From Aricia agestis (lineage: Eukaryota > Arthropoda > Insecta > Lepidoptera > Lycaenidae): a stretch of DNA of 64,000 bases. Below are positions 1 through 12,400 of the stretch, piece by piece; the stretch's first letter is position 1; every line of letters begins with the position of its first letter. The notes beneath the pieces are model-generated. The model did no database searches and was not told the origin of the DNA. It saw only the letters and a program-made list of their open reading frames with translations. The stretch spans positions 4,722,001 through 4,786,000 of the forward strand of contig NC_056420.1 in the NCBI RefSeq assembly GCF_905147365.1. The letters are read 5' to 3'. The position numbers and the translations under genes were made by a program.

Positions 1-220
1 TTCATTCCATCACAATTTCTCTTCAATCTTGGGTCTTGACTCATCCCGTAAAATCTTGGGATTGCCGGAACTCGGAAGTGATATATGATGAAAGATGAAA
101 ATATGTTTTGTGTTTTGTCGATTCACGAAACTAGAAGTCCTTAGAAGCTTCAATAGGTCCCAAGCCTTTACGATAAATCTTCTTATTACTTAAAAACACA
201 CTATCCTACTAATCCTACTA

Positions 221-660
221 TCCTACTAATATTATAAAGGTGAAAGTTTGTTTGGATGTAGGGATGTATGGATGTTTGTTACTCTTTCACGCAAAAACTA
301 CTGAACAGATTTGAATGAAACTTTACAATAGCATAACTTATACATCAGAATAATACATAGGCTACAATTTTAACCGACTTTCAAAATGGGGGAGGTGTTA
401 TATTTTTTTTTTAATGTTCAACGATTACTCCGCAGTTTGTTAACCGATTTTAAAATTTTTTCTTTTGGTATTATATTCACAAAAGTGGTGATCTGATGAA
501 GGATCCATAAGTAATCGAGGGAACTCCTCAAAATTTACAGGGAAACATGTGGTGACTTCGGTTTCGTGAGAAGTATTCTATGCATAACTAAGCATAACCA
601 ACAAGAAAGATTTTGCACCGAGGTATAGGTACCTGGTATGAAGCCGCGCGGGACATCTAG
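221..660 (+). mobile_element. Non-autonomous Helitron, complete
   Basis: The element starts with TC (TCCTACTAATATTATAAAGG) after an A and ends with a GC-rich short hairpin and CTAG followed by T. This is the A^T insertion pattern and TC...CTRR termini known for Helitrons. The left side is preceded by two more copies of the octamer tcctacta (from 204 and 213). It has no coding capacity. It is a different subfamily from the copies at 44.7-57 kb, but the AATATTATAAA block near the 5' end is shared. Confidence 0.7.
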
Positions 661-714
661 TTATTATTATAATAAAAACACACACTACTAAGTATTAGGT
701 GTCTGATGCAGTAC

Positions 715-854
715 CTTCAGATCTCCGGAGATATTAGCACCAGCCTGGATGCCGGTGACAGACGGGAAGAAGATGGCGAACACGCTGAAGAAGTTGTGGT
801 CCACCTTCTCGCTGTACCGGAAATCCGGCTTGAAGTTGGAGGTCAGGGTCGCCG
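715..854 (-). CDS. NKCC: NKCC coding exon 7 (loop and TM6 start)
   Basis: A 140-nt exon. Its two first bases complete a Ser codon with the previous exon. It encodes HNFFSVFAIFFPSVTGIQAG followed by ANISGDLK, a hallmark of the family. It ends in phase 0 at a gtac donor; the next exon is outside the window. Confidence 0.92.
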
Positions 855-2908
855 CTGCCAACATAACGAGTTATAAAATCTGATAAACCAACATTACAAA
901 TTCTGAATCGGTTATTTGAAATTGGATTTAGTATCTTCTATGATTTTTTGAGGAATATAATTATTGATATATTAATTGGATAAACACATAAATGCGTATC
1001 AACTATCAACACATTGATACGCATTTATGTTTTTTCGATTTTTTATTGCACCTTTTCAAAATATTAAAAAAATGATTATAAACAATAAAATATTGTTATT
1101 AAGAAAAAAAAATGTTTCTAAAAATCATAATATTTTCAAGAGAATAAAGGTAAGAAAAAAAAATTTTAAAAGCATCGAAATAGTCCATTGGTTTATAAAT
1201 TTTTTATTAGCAAATGGCGGAAAAAAATTTTTTTTTTACTTAATAGATGTCCTTCATTAATATGAAAACAATTACGTGCTAATAAATGAAATAAAATTTT
1301 TTTTGACAATATTACTTGGATTTCTAGTTTTTTGTTCAAGTTAAAAAATTATTATAAACAAAGTATTAAATTTTTTTAAACTTTTATGGCGTGATCTTGT
1401 TAAGTATGTTTCTATCAAGGGCTTCACGAAGTGAAACATTTTTACCAAAATTATTTAAGATTTTGTTTAAAGTACAGTGAGGACAGAAGTTCGAAAAAAT
1501 TTCGTTAGTTAACATTTGTCTAATTTGTTTAAAAATTAACTTGAAGTTAAATTTCCAACGAGAGCAAATTCTTTGAAGTGTTCGGAATACACCATAAGTT
1601 TTTGAAATTTTTAAATTAATATTCAATACCTTTAAAAAAATAATCAGTGTGACGTGCTCGGTTTTAAAGCCGCGCGCGCTACCTAAAAATGCCGCGCGGA
1701 GGCTTATTTTCAGCGTTAAATTAGAATTATAAATAATAGAGATAGAATTCCGGGAGTTGGGAGTTTTCTTATGGAAATTTCCTCCTCTTTAAGAATCTTT
1801 TTTTTTAACTTCTTAAATGTTAATAGTTTCGGAGTTTTTAACAAAAAACGTAATACCTTTTTTTTGGCAACTTAATTTGCTTATAACTTTTACAATTTTT
1901 TGTGTGCTAATACACGCTTCCGATACATTTTTCTAGACGTCTTCCCGAATCTAATGAGCTATCGCACGTATTTTTATGACCCTTATCTCTATATTTCGCC
2001 ATTATCAACTTATCGCTTAGACTATAACTTATTTAATGCTAATGACTAATGGACTATTACAAGTTATTTCTCTAAAATAACGATGTTGGCGCCGCGTAGG
2101 GTTTGATAATATAATTCTATGGGTTTGATTAGTTCGTAGCGTAGCCAATACAAAGGGCGTTACACTCGTGACCGCCAAAGGCCTAACCTTTTGTTATGGT
2201 TGATATGTGGAGATTTGCATCGCATTTTAACTTTTAAGGTCGGACTCTTCTTCTTCCCCCTAGAAAATGGAATTTTGTCCAACCGCCTCCTAACGCAAGT
2301 GTTCCCTAGCGGTCTTTTGGGGTCATGTATCTCAATAAACACGTTTTGAAAGAACTTAGTCGTTACGCACTAAGGACACAGCTAACACACAAAAATTAGT
2401 GAAATCTTGAAGGAAATATCGATGTACCCTCAAAGAGGCGGTTGGTGTAGGGTTGCCTTAACCGTCCTGTTTTCCCAGGACATGTCCTAGTTTTCTTAGT
2501 GTCCTGGGGGGATAATTTTAAGCAGTGATTTGCGAGTCTTGTGTCCACTATTGAGTGCTGTTTTTGGACAAAATTGTCCTCGTTTTTGTAAAGTAACTAT
2601 AAACCTGTTTTTCTTTCATTGTCCTTACCTTTTTTGTTATGTTGGCAACTCTAGTCTGGTGAAAGTGTTTTACGTGAACGTGATTGTTGTACTTACAGGA
2701 GAGGCCGACGAAGCCCTGCGCGATCTCGGTCGCGTCGCGCGGGCCCATGAACGTGCCCACCACGAAGTCCACCATCGCGCCCACGATTATTGCGATCAGG
2801 AAGTTCTGGAAGAAGACACATTGATGAGAACATGGTCACAGGTGGAGTCCTTAGCCCCTTTTTAGGGTTCCGTAGTCAACAAGGAACCCTTATAGTTTCG
2901 GTCTGTCC

Positions 2909-2967
<59 letters not shown>

Positions 2968-5900
2968 CGCGGTTTTGCTCAGAGGACTTACAAAGCTGCA
3001 ATTTGGCATGAACACACATATTCATGATGCCGACAAATTGCAGGTAAGTACTTACATAAAATCTTAAAAAATATTTTTATGGCATCCCTATTTTTAAGAG
3101 CCTATGCTGTCCCACTGCTGGGCAAAAGCCTCCCACAAGGTTTTCCAGGTTGTTGGCTATTACTTATGTAAATTTTTATCACGCAAAACTACATAATGTC
3201 ATTGTACTTACTTACTAAAAATATTTTTAAGTACAAAGATAGTTTGAAGCTTAAGGGCATAAAAATATACTTATTTTTAATTTCTTAAAAACTTTTAGGA
3301 TCCAGCTGAATTCTTTTTTAAAATCTAATTAAAATTTTCTTATCTACAGAAATATCAAGACGTAAATATGCTAATTACAGTTTTGTCATGTACCTACCCG
3401 CTTTCTTTAAAAATGTATGATGATGAGGTTGCTTCTTACGTAATAAATGGAGGTAGTAGGTAATATAATGTCAAAACAACAATTATATCAGGAAACCTGA
3501 TCTTCCTCTCATGTCACACCTCGGACGCATGTCACCATTGAAGCGTAAAAGGTGAGTAAAAAGGACAATGAAAAAGTCACACGAGCCACGAGGTCTTGCA
3601 CTCTAAGGATAACGGTTGGCCTCATAAAGGAAATAACTACTACATTTTCCTTCTTAACCAGTAACTTAATCCAAATCAGATAAAGAATTCTAGAGGAAAA
3701 TTTCTTGAAAATAAATACTGGATACTGTATAATATTGTGACTATATGTTACTCGGGCCTTCATTATCAATCTCATGAGTCATGACTCATGACACGTCATT
3801 TATGAAAATAATATCAAGTTTAGGCGCTATGAGAACAAAATAATATTCATAAAAAAACAGCCAAAATCGTTATCCGTACTTTTAGCTCCGCCCTAAACAA
3901 TATTAAATCATCTTGAATGAGCACACAAACACATTTTTAATCGTTCTAACGAACGTATTATTGACAGTAATATTGTTTGTCTGTTTGTTGTCACAGGGCT
4001 GTTTGTGCGAGGTCAGTGCTCGAGCCGGGCCCTGCTGCCCTGGATATAGGTCAACCGGCTTTCAGCAACATCGGACCGATAATTGACAATTTCCCATATT
4101 CGATGTTACTTCGACATTCTAATTACACTGGGAAAAGTTAAAAACATGGTTACGAATCCGGAGTTATCCTGGAAGTGTTGACAATATTTTGAACTTGTGT
4201 GACTATAGTTTTACCATATGTACTTTTAATAAGGCGTAGGTGGGAAATGTAGAAACTAGTCAATATTTAATAATAAAACATATTGCTAGATATGCCCACA
4301 AAACCAAACCAAAGTTAGTTTTTGTAAAAATGACACACTGACTTTGCTAGTAAATTGAAATGCCAGGGCCCCACTTTCTGATAGCCAGAAATTAATTAGG
4401 TAGGTATAATATATAATAACTTTTTCGCAGTTATAAAAAGGAAAGATTAACCAAGACTAACCCAAGCGGCCTTAGGACTTTCTTGAGCACATTTTATTTA
4501 TTCTATTTGAGTAGCTTACAGCAAGCAATTACACAACATGCCATTAAAATAAATAGAAAGAAGCCATTCACAAATTACAAGCCTCTACAGTTAGAATTTG
4601 GGGAAACTTTACCTGCGCCTTACTCTCCCAGTCCATGCCGACCGCGCATATGATGCACATCACCACCAACGCCACGGAGCCGACAATCCTCACATCATTG
4701 ACTCCCCCGTCCACGATCTGCACACCCTGCGACTTCAGCAGGTCGTTGAGGGAGTCGCAGAAGCCAATGGTGTTCATACTGGCCGCTACGGCATTGGCGA
4801 ACGCGAATATTATGCCGACGCTCGCACCGAACTCCGGACCCAGGGATCGTGAGATTATGTAGTAAATGCCACCTGATGGAAAATGTTTGTGATAAATGAA
4901 CTAGACATTTGCAGAGCATAGAAGCATAGTACCTCATTCGAAAGGTAAGTCGTGTTTTAGACGTAGAGTTGCCAAGAGTTTTTCATAATTGGTTGCCAAT
5001 AGTTGATATGGGTATTAGGCTCAGGTAGGTATAAGGTGTATTCAAAATGTGACAAAACCTTCCATCTCAAAAAAGGATTAATAATTTAATACTTGTCAAA
5101 GAAGATCAATTGTGTCTGTCTATAAAACCGGAAAGGTATCTAATAACATGCATTTTCTATATAGAAGTAAGTACTTGCACATAATTTTACGCCGTATAAC
5201 TTTAATCAATAGTGAAATAACATTTAGAAAATTTAGGGCACATTTCACCACTTATTGATAAGTGCCGAATAGGCTATCCACAACTTATTTTACAGATAGA
5301 GTATGGAGTATCTGTCAGACAAGTTGTGGATAGACTATCCGGCACTTATCAGGAAGTGGTGAAACAGGCCCTTAATCCCTGAAAAATTCTTACCTCCTTT
5401 AACCTCCCCATTCGTACACAGCGCGCTCATAGACAAGGTAGTGATCACACACACGATGGCGGATATCGCGATGATGACCAGGGAGAGCCCCACACCGGCC
5501 TGGGAGACCACCCACGAGATGCGGAGAAACAGCATCACACCCCAGATGTTGAGCAGGCACGGGATCAGCACGCCCTAACACTTAGGCACTTAATATTGCA
5601 GGCCAATACAGATCATTGTAAAAGCCGCATTGAGAGTCATTTAATGGTTAATTAACTTTAATTAAAGTTAACAGAAAATGAATTAAAGTTAAATCATCTT
5701 TGGCGGCAGGTCGATTTCTTTTAATATAAAGCTAAGCGGTAAGCCGTCCATTTTGATTGGATACTTTACAGATGCAAAATATTATTATAATATTATGAAG
5801 TTTTCAACTTCCTATATCAAAAGTGCGGCATTTAAATTTTGGGATTGCGTACACGCCATTTGGGTTTATGGACAGCTCTTAATAAGCTGCAATTAAGTTT

Positions 5901-6404
5901 AAGCTATCAAAACAATAGTTTAGTAGAGCTTACTTGAATCCATCCTAGCTTGATTCCGTGCGCTGGCGTCGGTGATTTTGTATCTCTTTGGTTATTTTTC
6001 ACGTCCTGTAACAAAATATGAACTTATAAAGAATATCAATATTTGAACCGTATTTTTAACGGAACCATCAGTATAATAATTATCAAAATTAAGCCGTTTA
6101 ACATAAACTAATTCAAATATTTGTCATTTTCACTTGATAACTCATTCTAAACTTAACGCTTTTAGGTTGGGTTAAAGAGGCGTGGTTAAAGTTTAAGTTA
6201 TGGTTATAGTTAAGGCAAATTTAACTTTAACTTTGACCGGAGAAATTGACAGATGACAGCTGGTCCAACAAGGTTATAAATGAACGTGGGCGGGGGCGCT
6301 GCTGGTAAAGGAGCTCTATGGTTATGGTTAAATATGGCGTCTTGATGGCGTCCATTTTTAACTTTAACCAAAGATTTAACATTTTGTATTGTAGTTAAAG
6401 TTAA

Positions 6405-6442
<38 letters not shown>

Positions 6443-9400
6443 ACCTTAGACTTTAAACCACTGTACCTAAAATGTTTAGTCAAGTTTTAGAATGCGATGC
6501 TAATGATGAAATTGTTCGAGATTTTAAAATTTGAACACCCATGTGGGTTGGCCAACGTACGTACATGGGGGGGTGGCTCGCACACCCCACTCCCACGTCT
6601 GACGACTGACGTACAACCACTACACATTATTGGTTTCCGAGACCAAGACAGGAATAGCTTAATGATATCAATTTGTAGAAGCTCGTAATTTCTCATTGCT
6701 AATGACTGTTAAGTAGGTTTTCTATGTGTAATATACATCCCATATAATAAAATATAGTTGGAATATAATTTATGCTTATTTGTACGACTGAGAAAATCTA
6801 TGTGGGCTGCTAAACATCGAGGCATCGAAGGTTTTTCACCTTATCTTAAGCCTAGACTTTTAATTTGTTAACTAAAACTAAAAGTCAAAGATTTCTAGTT
6901 CTGTTATTCAGTCAGATATTAGACAAGAGTCAAGACCTTAACAAGATTCCCATTAAACATAATTCGAAGGAAAAAGACCACTCGTAACAATACATCACAC
7001 GTAGATAACACTAGAACAGTCTTTGATAACATCAGTATTATCCTACGTAACTATTTCCTTTCATAATTAAATTACTGTTGCTACACTGTGTCTCATCAAT
7101 AGACTACTGTATACAATGAAGACTGTAACGCCTTGAGCAGTCTGTCAGAATCTGTGGTCGATTGGCATTGTTTCTGTTTACGTTGTATTTACGTTCAATA
7201 CGGTATTCAATACGTTACTATAGATGCCACTGACAGTTGTTTGTTATGTAGGGGCTATGATTAAGGCCATCCCCTGAGCAAACGACCTTGACCGTACATT
7301 TGCTGCGTTGCCGAGATCGCCACAAAAACCTATTTTTTTACTTATCTAAGTTCAAAATTGACCTAAAAATAATTCAAACGGCAAATATTATGTACTTAAT
7401 AATGAAATTGTCTATTTATTGTCGTGTGTTTCAAATAACCGTAATTTGTAAATAATAGGAAGGCGCTGATTGCTGAATGTATGCTTGAATTTAAATAAAT
7501 TGGTATTACTTTGGAAGCTAATATCATGAGTATAATAAACAAAAATAGGAAATTAATGACGGAGAAACGAATTGTTCATATTATGCTGAAGATAATTGCT
7601 ATACCTATTTTTATTATAATTTTGTAGCTTTCAAATTATGAGTTAATAAGGCTCTATAAACGGTAAATTACGGCATCTCCGTAGAGGTAGCGTCTCAAGG
7701 CTAGCCACATACACACGTTTTTCGTATTCGATTTCCTAAACCGGAATTTCGATTTAGAATTCTGTGAGACTAGCGCACACGTTCGTTTTTCTTCACGCGC
7801 GAACGCGCTTGCACTCGAAACGTACCTAGTGTGCGGAACCAATTCCGCTCTTTTCCGAACGGAACCAATTCCGTTCGGAAAAGAGCGAACGTGTGCGTCA
7901 GTTCATGTAATATATTTTCTACTATTCTGAAATCTGAAAACGAAAATACGGAAACGAATTCAGAAATCGAAGACGAAAAACGTGTGTATGCATGCGCTCA
8001 GCGTTGATGGTATCCACAATAATTAACGTCTAAGTCGATGTCTGCAGTCACGCACGGTGCAGTGGTTTAAAACCAAGACGGGAAAAGTGAAAACTAGGCG
8101 TAAAAACACAAAAAGCTCCACAATCGTGACAATCGGACGCCCGCAACTCTGTTGCGGCATAATTTGATAACGCGCGGGAACCGTATATTTTTCCGAGATA
8201 AAATGCATCCTATGTCCTTACCCGGTACTCAAAGTATCTCCATGCCAAATTTCAGCACAATCGGTTCAGCGGTTTGGGCGTGAAGAGGTACCTAAGGGCG
8301 TCCACAAATTACGTGAGGATTTAAGGTCGAGTCAAATCATATTTTTTCTCATTGTTACAAAAAATTATACTATTTTGATCCATTTCCTCCAGATTATACG
8401 TATGCAGATTGTACGTATGCTTAAGAATTAAGATTTAATCGTTTAAGCGTATAATATACGATTAAGATCATTCGCTAATTCGTTCGAAAGAAAATAATTT
8501 CATTCATACTTTGACGTTAAACATCTACTGACTCTCAAACAATCTAACGCGTTTACGTAAAAAACCCATATTTTGAAAAATCTCACGTGAGATTGGGGGG
8601 TGCGGTAGGGGTTGAATAAAATCTCACGAAATGGTTAGATTTGGTGAGATGGGGGAGGGAGGGTCAGAAAATAAAAATAAAAACACCTCACGAAATTTGT
8701 GGACGCCCCCTAACAGATAGACAGTCAGACAGACACACTGTCGCATTCTAATACTAGTATGCTGTATGATGTTTTCGCAGTGTAACAGCTATAGTATAAT
8801 AACATTCACGGGGTAAACTAGAGTTAATGCGTATTATTAAAATATAATACGCTTGTTATGTAATCAACCTTATCATGTCAATTGTCAATCCAACTACAAG
8901 AGCTACATCATACATGTCAACCGACAAATTACTACTTGCTGCTTAAACTTGCGTTTAAGTAGTTGCATAATTTATTGATCGATTACAATATAAAAGTGTA
9001 TTAGTAATTAATCTTTAAGTGTCTGGAATAAAGTTTCCGAGCGCTAAAAATGAACTTTAGGCCACTTCATGTCCTTTCTAGAAGTCATGTAGAGTTTAGA
9101 GGTTTCAAAGGGGTTAGGGAATAGGGTTTGGGTCAGGTGAAAAGCTAGCAATAAGCAACCTAAGTAGGAGCATAAGGTAAGGCCAAAGCCTAGAAAGAAA
9201 CATTTCCTAAGAAGAAGAGAGAAGAAGAGAAGGGACTTATCAAGAAGCCGTTGTACATACTTTGACTACCATAGAAATATATACCTATGTCATTATTGTT
9301 TATATAAAATCTGTTAATTATATATTCCTATATAATACTTATAACAGCGCAATTCATACTGTCTGCAGTAGCGGCGTCAGGGGGGGCAACGCTGGGCGAC

Positions 9401-12400
9401 CGCCCAGGGCGCCGGATTAAAAGGGGGCGCTGAAGGCAAACAAAGTGGCGCCATTTTTTTCAGCATTATCAGAACCCTGGGCGCCGAAGAGTTCTCGCCC
9501 AGGGCGCTGGTAGTGCTAAAATCGGACCTGACTGCCTGCTCCCCTGGGCACCAATCCTTACAATCACTAGGGATGCATAAAACACCTGACACAAAAAGGT
9601 GTTCCGGACTTCAGTCAAGGTCGACAAATATCGACCCATGGCAATGCGAAAACATGTTAATTCCATAGCTACCTCCCAGGGGCTTATACCATCTGCACCT
9701 TTATTTAATTACTTATATTAATGCCAGCAACTCCTAAGCGCCAAAATTGAATATCGCGCGAGTACCGTACATTTTCCGGGATAAACAATATCTTTCCCGC
9801 GACTCAAAGTGTCTTCATACCAAATTTCATCAAAATCGGTTCAGTAGTTGAAGCTTGAAAAGGTAACAGATAGACAGTCTTTCGCATTTACAATATTAGT
9901 ATGGATGTTGGAAATTAATTATTATGCTATTAAAAGCAAACGAGTTTTTAATGGTAGCACGTGATGAGACTCATGAGAGTGGACAAAATCGAGTTACCGT
10001 ACTTTAATGTATGTCATATGAAAACGATTACCGCGTTTTAGGTGTTATTACGCAGATCTAGTTACATTGTAGAAAAACTATCCCATTATCATCTGTGATA
10101 TAATTTTAGACTATGCACTGAATTCCGTTTTATAGAACTAAAAAGATAACAAAAGCCATCGACATTCTTTAAATAAAGATTTTTGACGCAATACCGAAAA
10201 TGTTTAATTAATAATTTCATACAAACGGCCAAATTATGATTTTCCCACTGCCAAGCTGGAGTTGGGTTAGGTTTAAAATCTTTCTCATTACTAATTGAAA
10301 AGGTTCTTAATTTCAGAACACTATGAAATGAAATGAAAAATATTTATTTCTAAGTAGGTTAACAAAGTTAACACTTTTCCACCACCGGTTCGGGAACTCA
10401 CCCGGCGAGAGGAACCGGCGTAAGAAACTCTTTCTTTAAGTAGTCTCTATGTCAGAGTAGTATTGTAGACTGTAGAGTAATTATCTGGATTTCCCTCTCC
10501 AGTGCAATTCAAGCAGCATCTCAAAGCAAGGGCGTTTCCTCATTACCAACATTATTAGTTCTACAACTATCTGGGCACTCCACCTAATCCTAATAACTGT
10601 GGGCACTCCAACGATAACTACTGCTGCCGGCCAGAACCGGTCGCAACCAGCTTGGTACGGTCATGAGTATAATGGTTGAGAAAATGACGCTCATCATTTC
10701 CGCCCTTTCAGCTCCACGATCGAAATCTTTTGTTTTATGTATCTCTAATTGCTATAATCTGTTGGCTTATCCAAATTACTGTACTGGGTAATGGGTTATG
10801 GGTATGTTGCATAGTAGATCAGAGGTTCTCAACGTTTGCGCCGTAGAGAACAGAGAGACTAGCACGGTGCAGTTTTGAAAACGTAGTTTAAAATAATTTG
10901 ACGTGGGAGAGCCATGCTTCGGCACGAATGGGCCGGCTCGACCGGAGAAATACCACGGGCTCACAGAAAACCGGCGTGAAACAGCGCTTGCTGTTTCGCC
11001 GAGTGAGTGAGTTTACCGGAGGCCCAATCCCCTACCCTTTTCCCTTCCCTATCCTCTCCTATTTCCTTCTCTCCCCTCCCCTATTCCCTTCCCTACCCTC
11101 CCCTATTACCCATTTCCCTCTTAAAAGGCCGGCAACGCATCTGCAGCTCTTCTGATGCTGCGAGTGTCCATCGGCGACGGAAGTTGCTTTCCATCAGGTG
11201 ACCCGTTAGCTCGTTTGCACCCTTAATTATTTCATTTAAAAAAATACGTATTAGCACAGAATACATATTAGTTGGTATTAGTAACATCATCGAGAGTTTT
11301 AGATATGTCAACGATATTTCACGTGGGACTTTTACGATGCAATTTTAAAACGCCAGGTTTTTGTTTTTTTATTTTAAATGAGGATTTTTTTTCTACAGCT
11401 AATAAAGCGTGTTTTGAAGAACTGGTCATACGGCTCTTTTACCCTAAGTTCCAAACTGGTTGGTGCGTGTGGTTTTTTAAACTGGCAACCAGCTTACCCA
11501 ATAATTAAAATAATAAACTATATAGTTTAAGTCACTATATCCTCTACACGCCTAGGCGTGTTATCATTAGAGAAATATTATGTTTATTTATATGATAGCA
11601 TTCACAGGAGATAATCCATTAATCCCCGACATGTGGTTTCCGAGAGAGCACCTAATTGATGTTTTTCCTGCATCTACAATCTACAGTTAATGTGTTACTT
11701 GTCTTTTTGCATCCTCTCAAGACTAAAGAGCCTAGGTTAAGTTTCACTCAGAGACAAAAACAGGATTGATTAGCCGATTAATTACTGATGTCTAATTTTA
11801 TTTTCAAGTCAGTAAAGACTAAAGACCAGACATGGGCGTACCGAGGGGGGGGATCTGGATCATGTTGACGTTCCTACTAAGTATATTATCTAGTACTTTT
11901 ATCTATAAAAATTAAAAATTAAGAACGAATTTTTGCCATTTGTTTGCAATACAATATTTTTACAACTAAAAATTATAAATTTTTTATTCTTTATATATAG
12001 CTTATGCTACCTAGCTTATGCAAAATCTGATTTGCCCCCCCCCCCCCCCTGGCCCAGAACCTGGGTGATTTGCCCCCCCCTGGCACCAGAACCTGGGTAA
12101 TTTGCCCCCCCCTGGCCCAGAACCTGGGTACGCCCATGAGACTAGACTAAGGGCCTGTTTCACTACCTCGCCAAATAGGCTATCCACCACTTATCTTTAC
12201 ATATGAAGTATGGAGAATCTGTTTAAAAGCTATGAATAGCCTTTTCGGTACTTTATCAGAAAGTGCTGAAACAGGCCCTTAGAAGATGTCCGAAGAAATA
12301 CGAGTATAATATTCCCTATTAGATTTGTTTCTATATCTTGCAAGGATTGCAGTTTAGGCTTTTTATCAACTCCCGATTTACTATTTACATTATCTTAAAA

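Noticed and set aside
1027..1260. 77-codon plus-strand frame
   Set aside because: Lys/Phe/Ile-rich translation of A/T runs inside an intron; no domain.
2901..2968. (GTCT)n tract as an independent microsatellite or CRISPR-like array
   Set aside because: It is the internal tract of a dispersed repeat family found at several other sites; no spacers.
4598..4862. Overlapping plus-strand frames of 84 and 75 codons
   Set aside because: Antisense shadows of the NKCC TM3-TM4 exon, whose minus-strand reading is clearly the real one.
10812..10840. hAT end CAGAGGTTCTCAACG
   Set aside because: No partner end or 8-bp duplication within reach.
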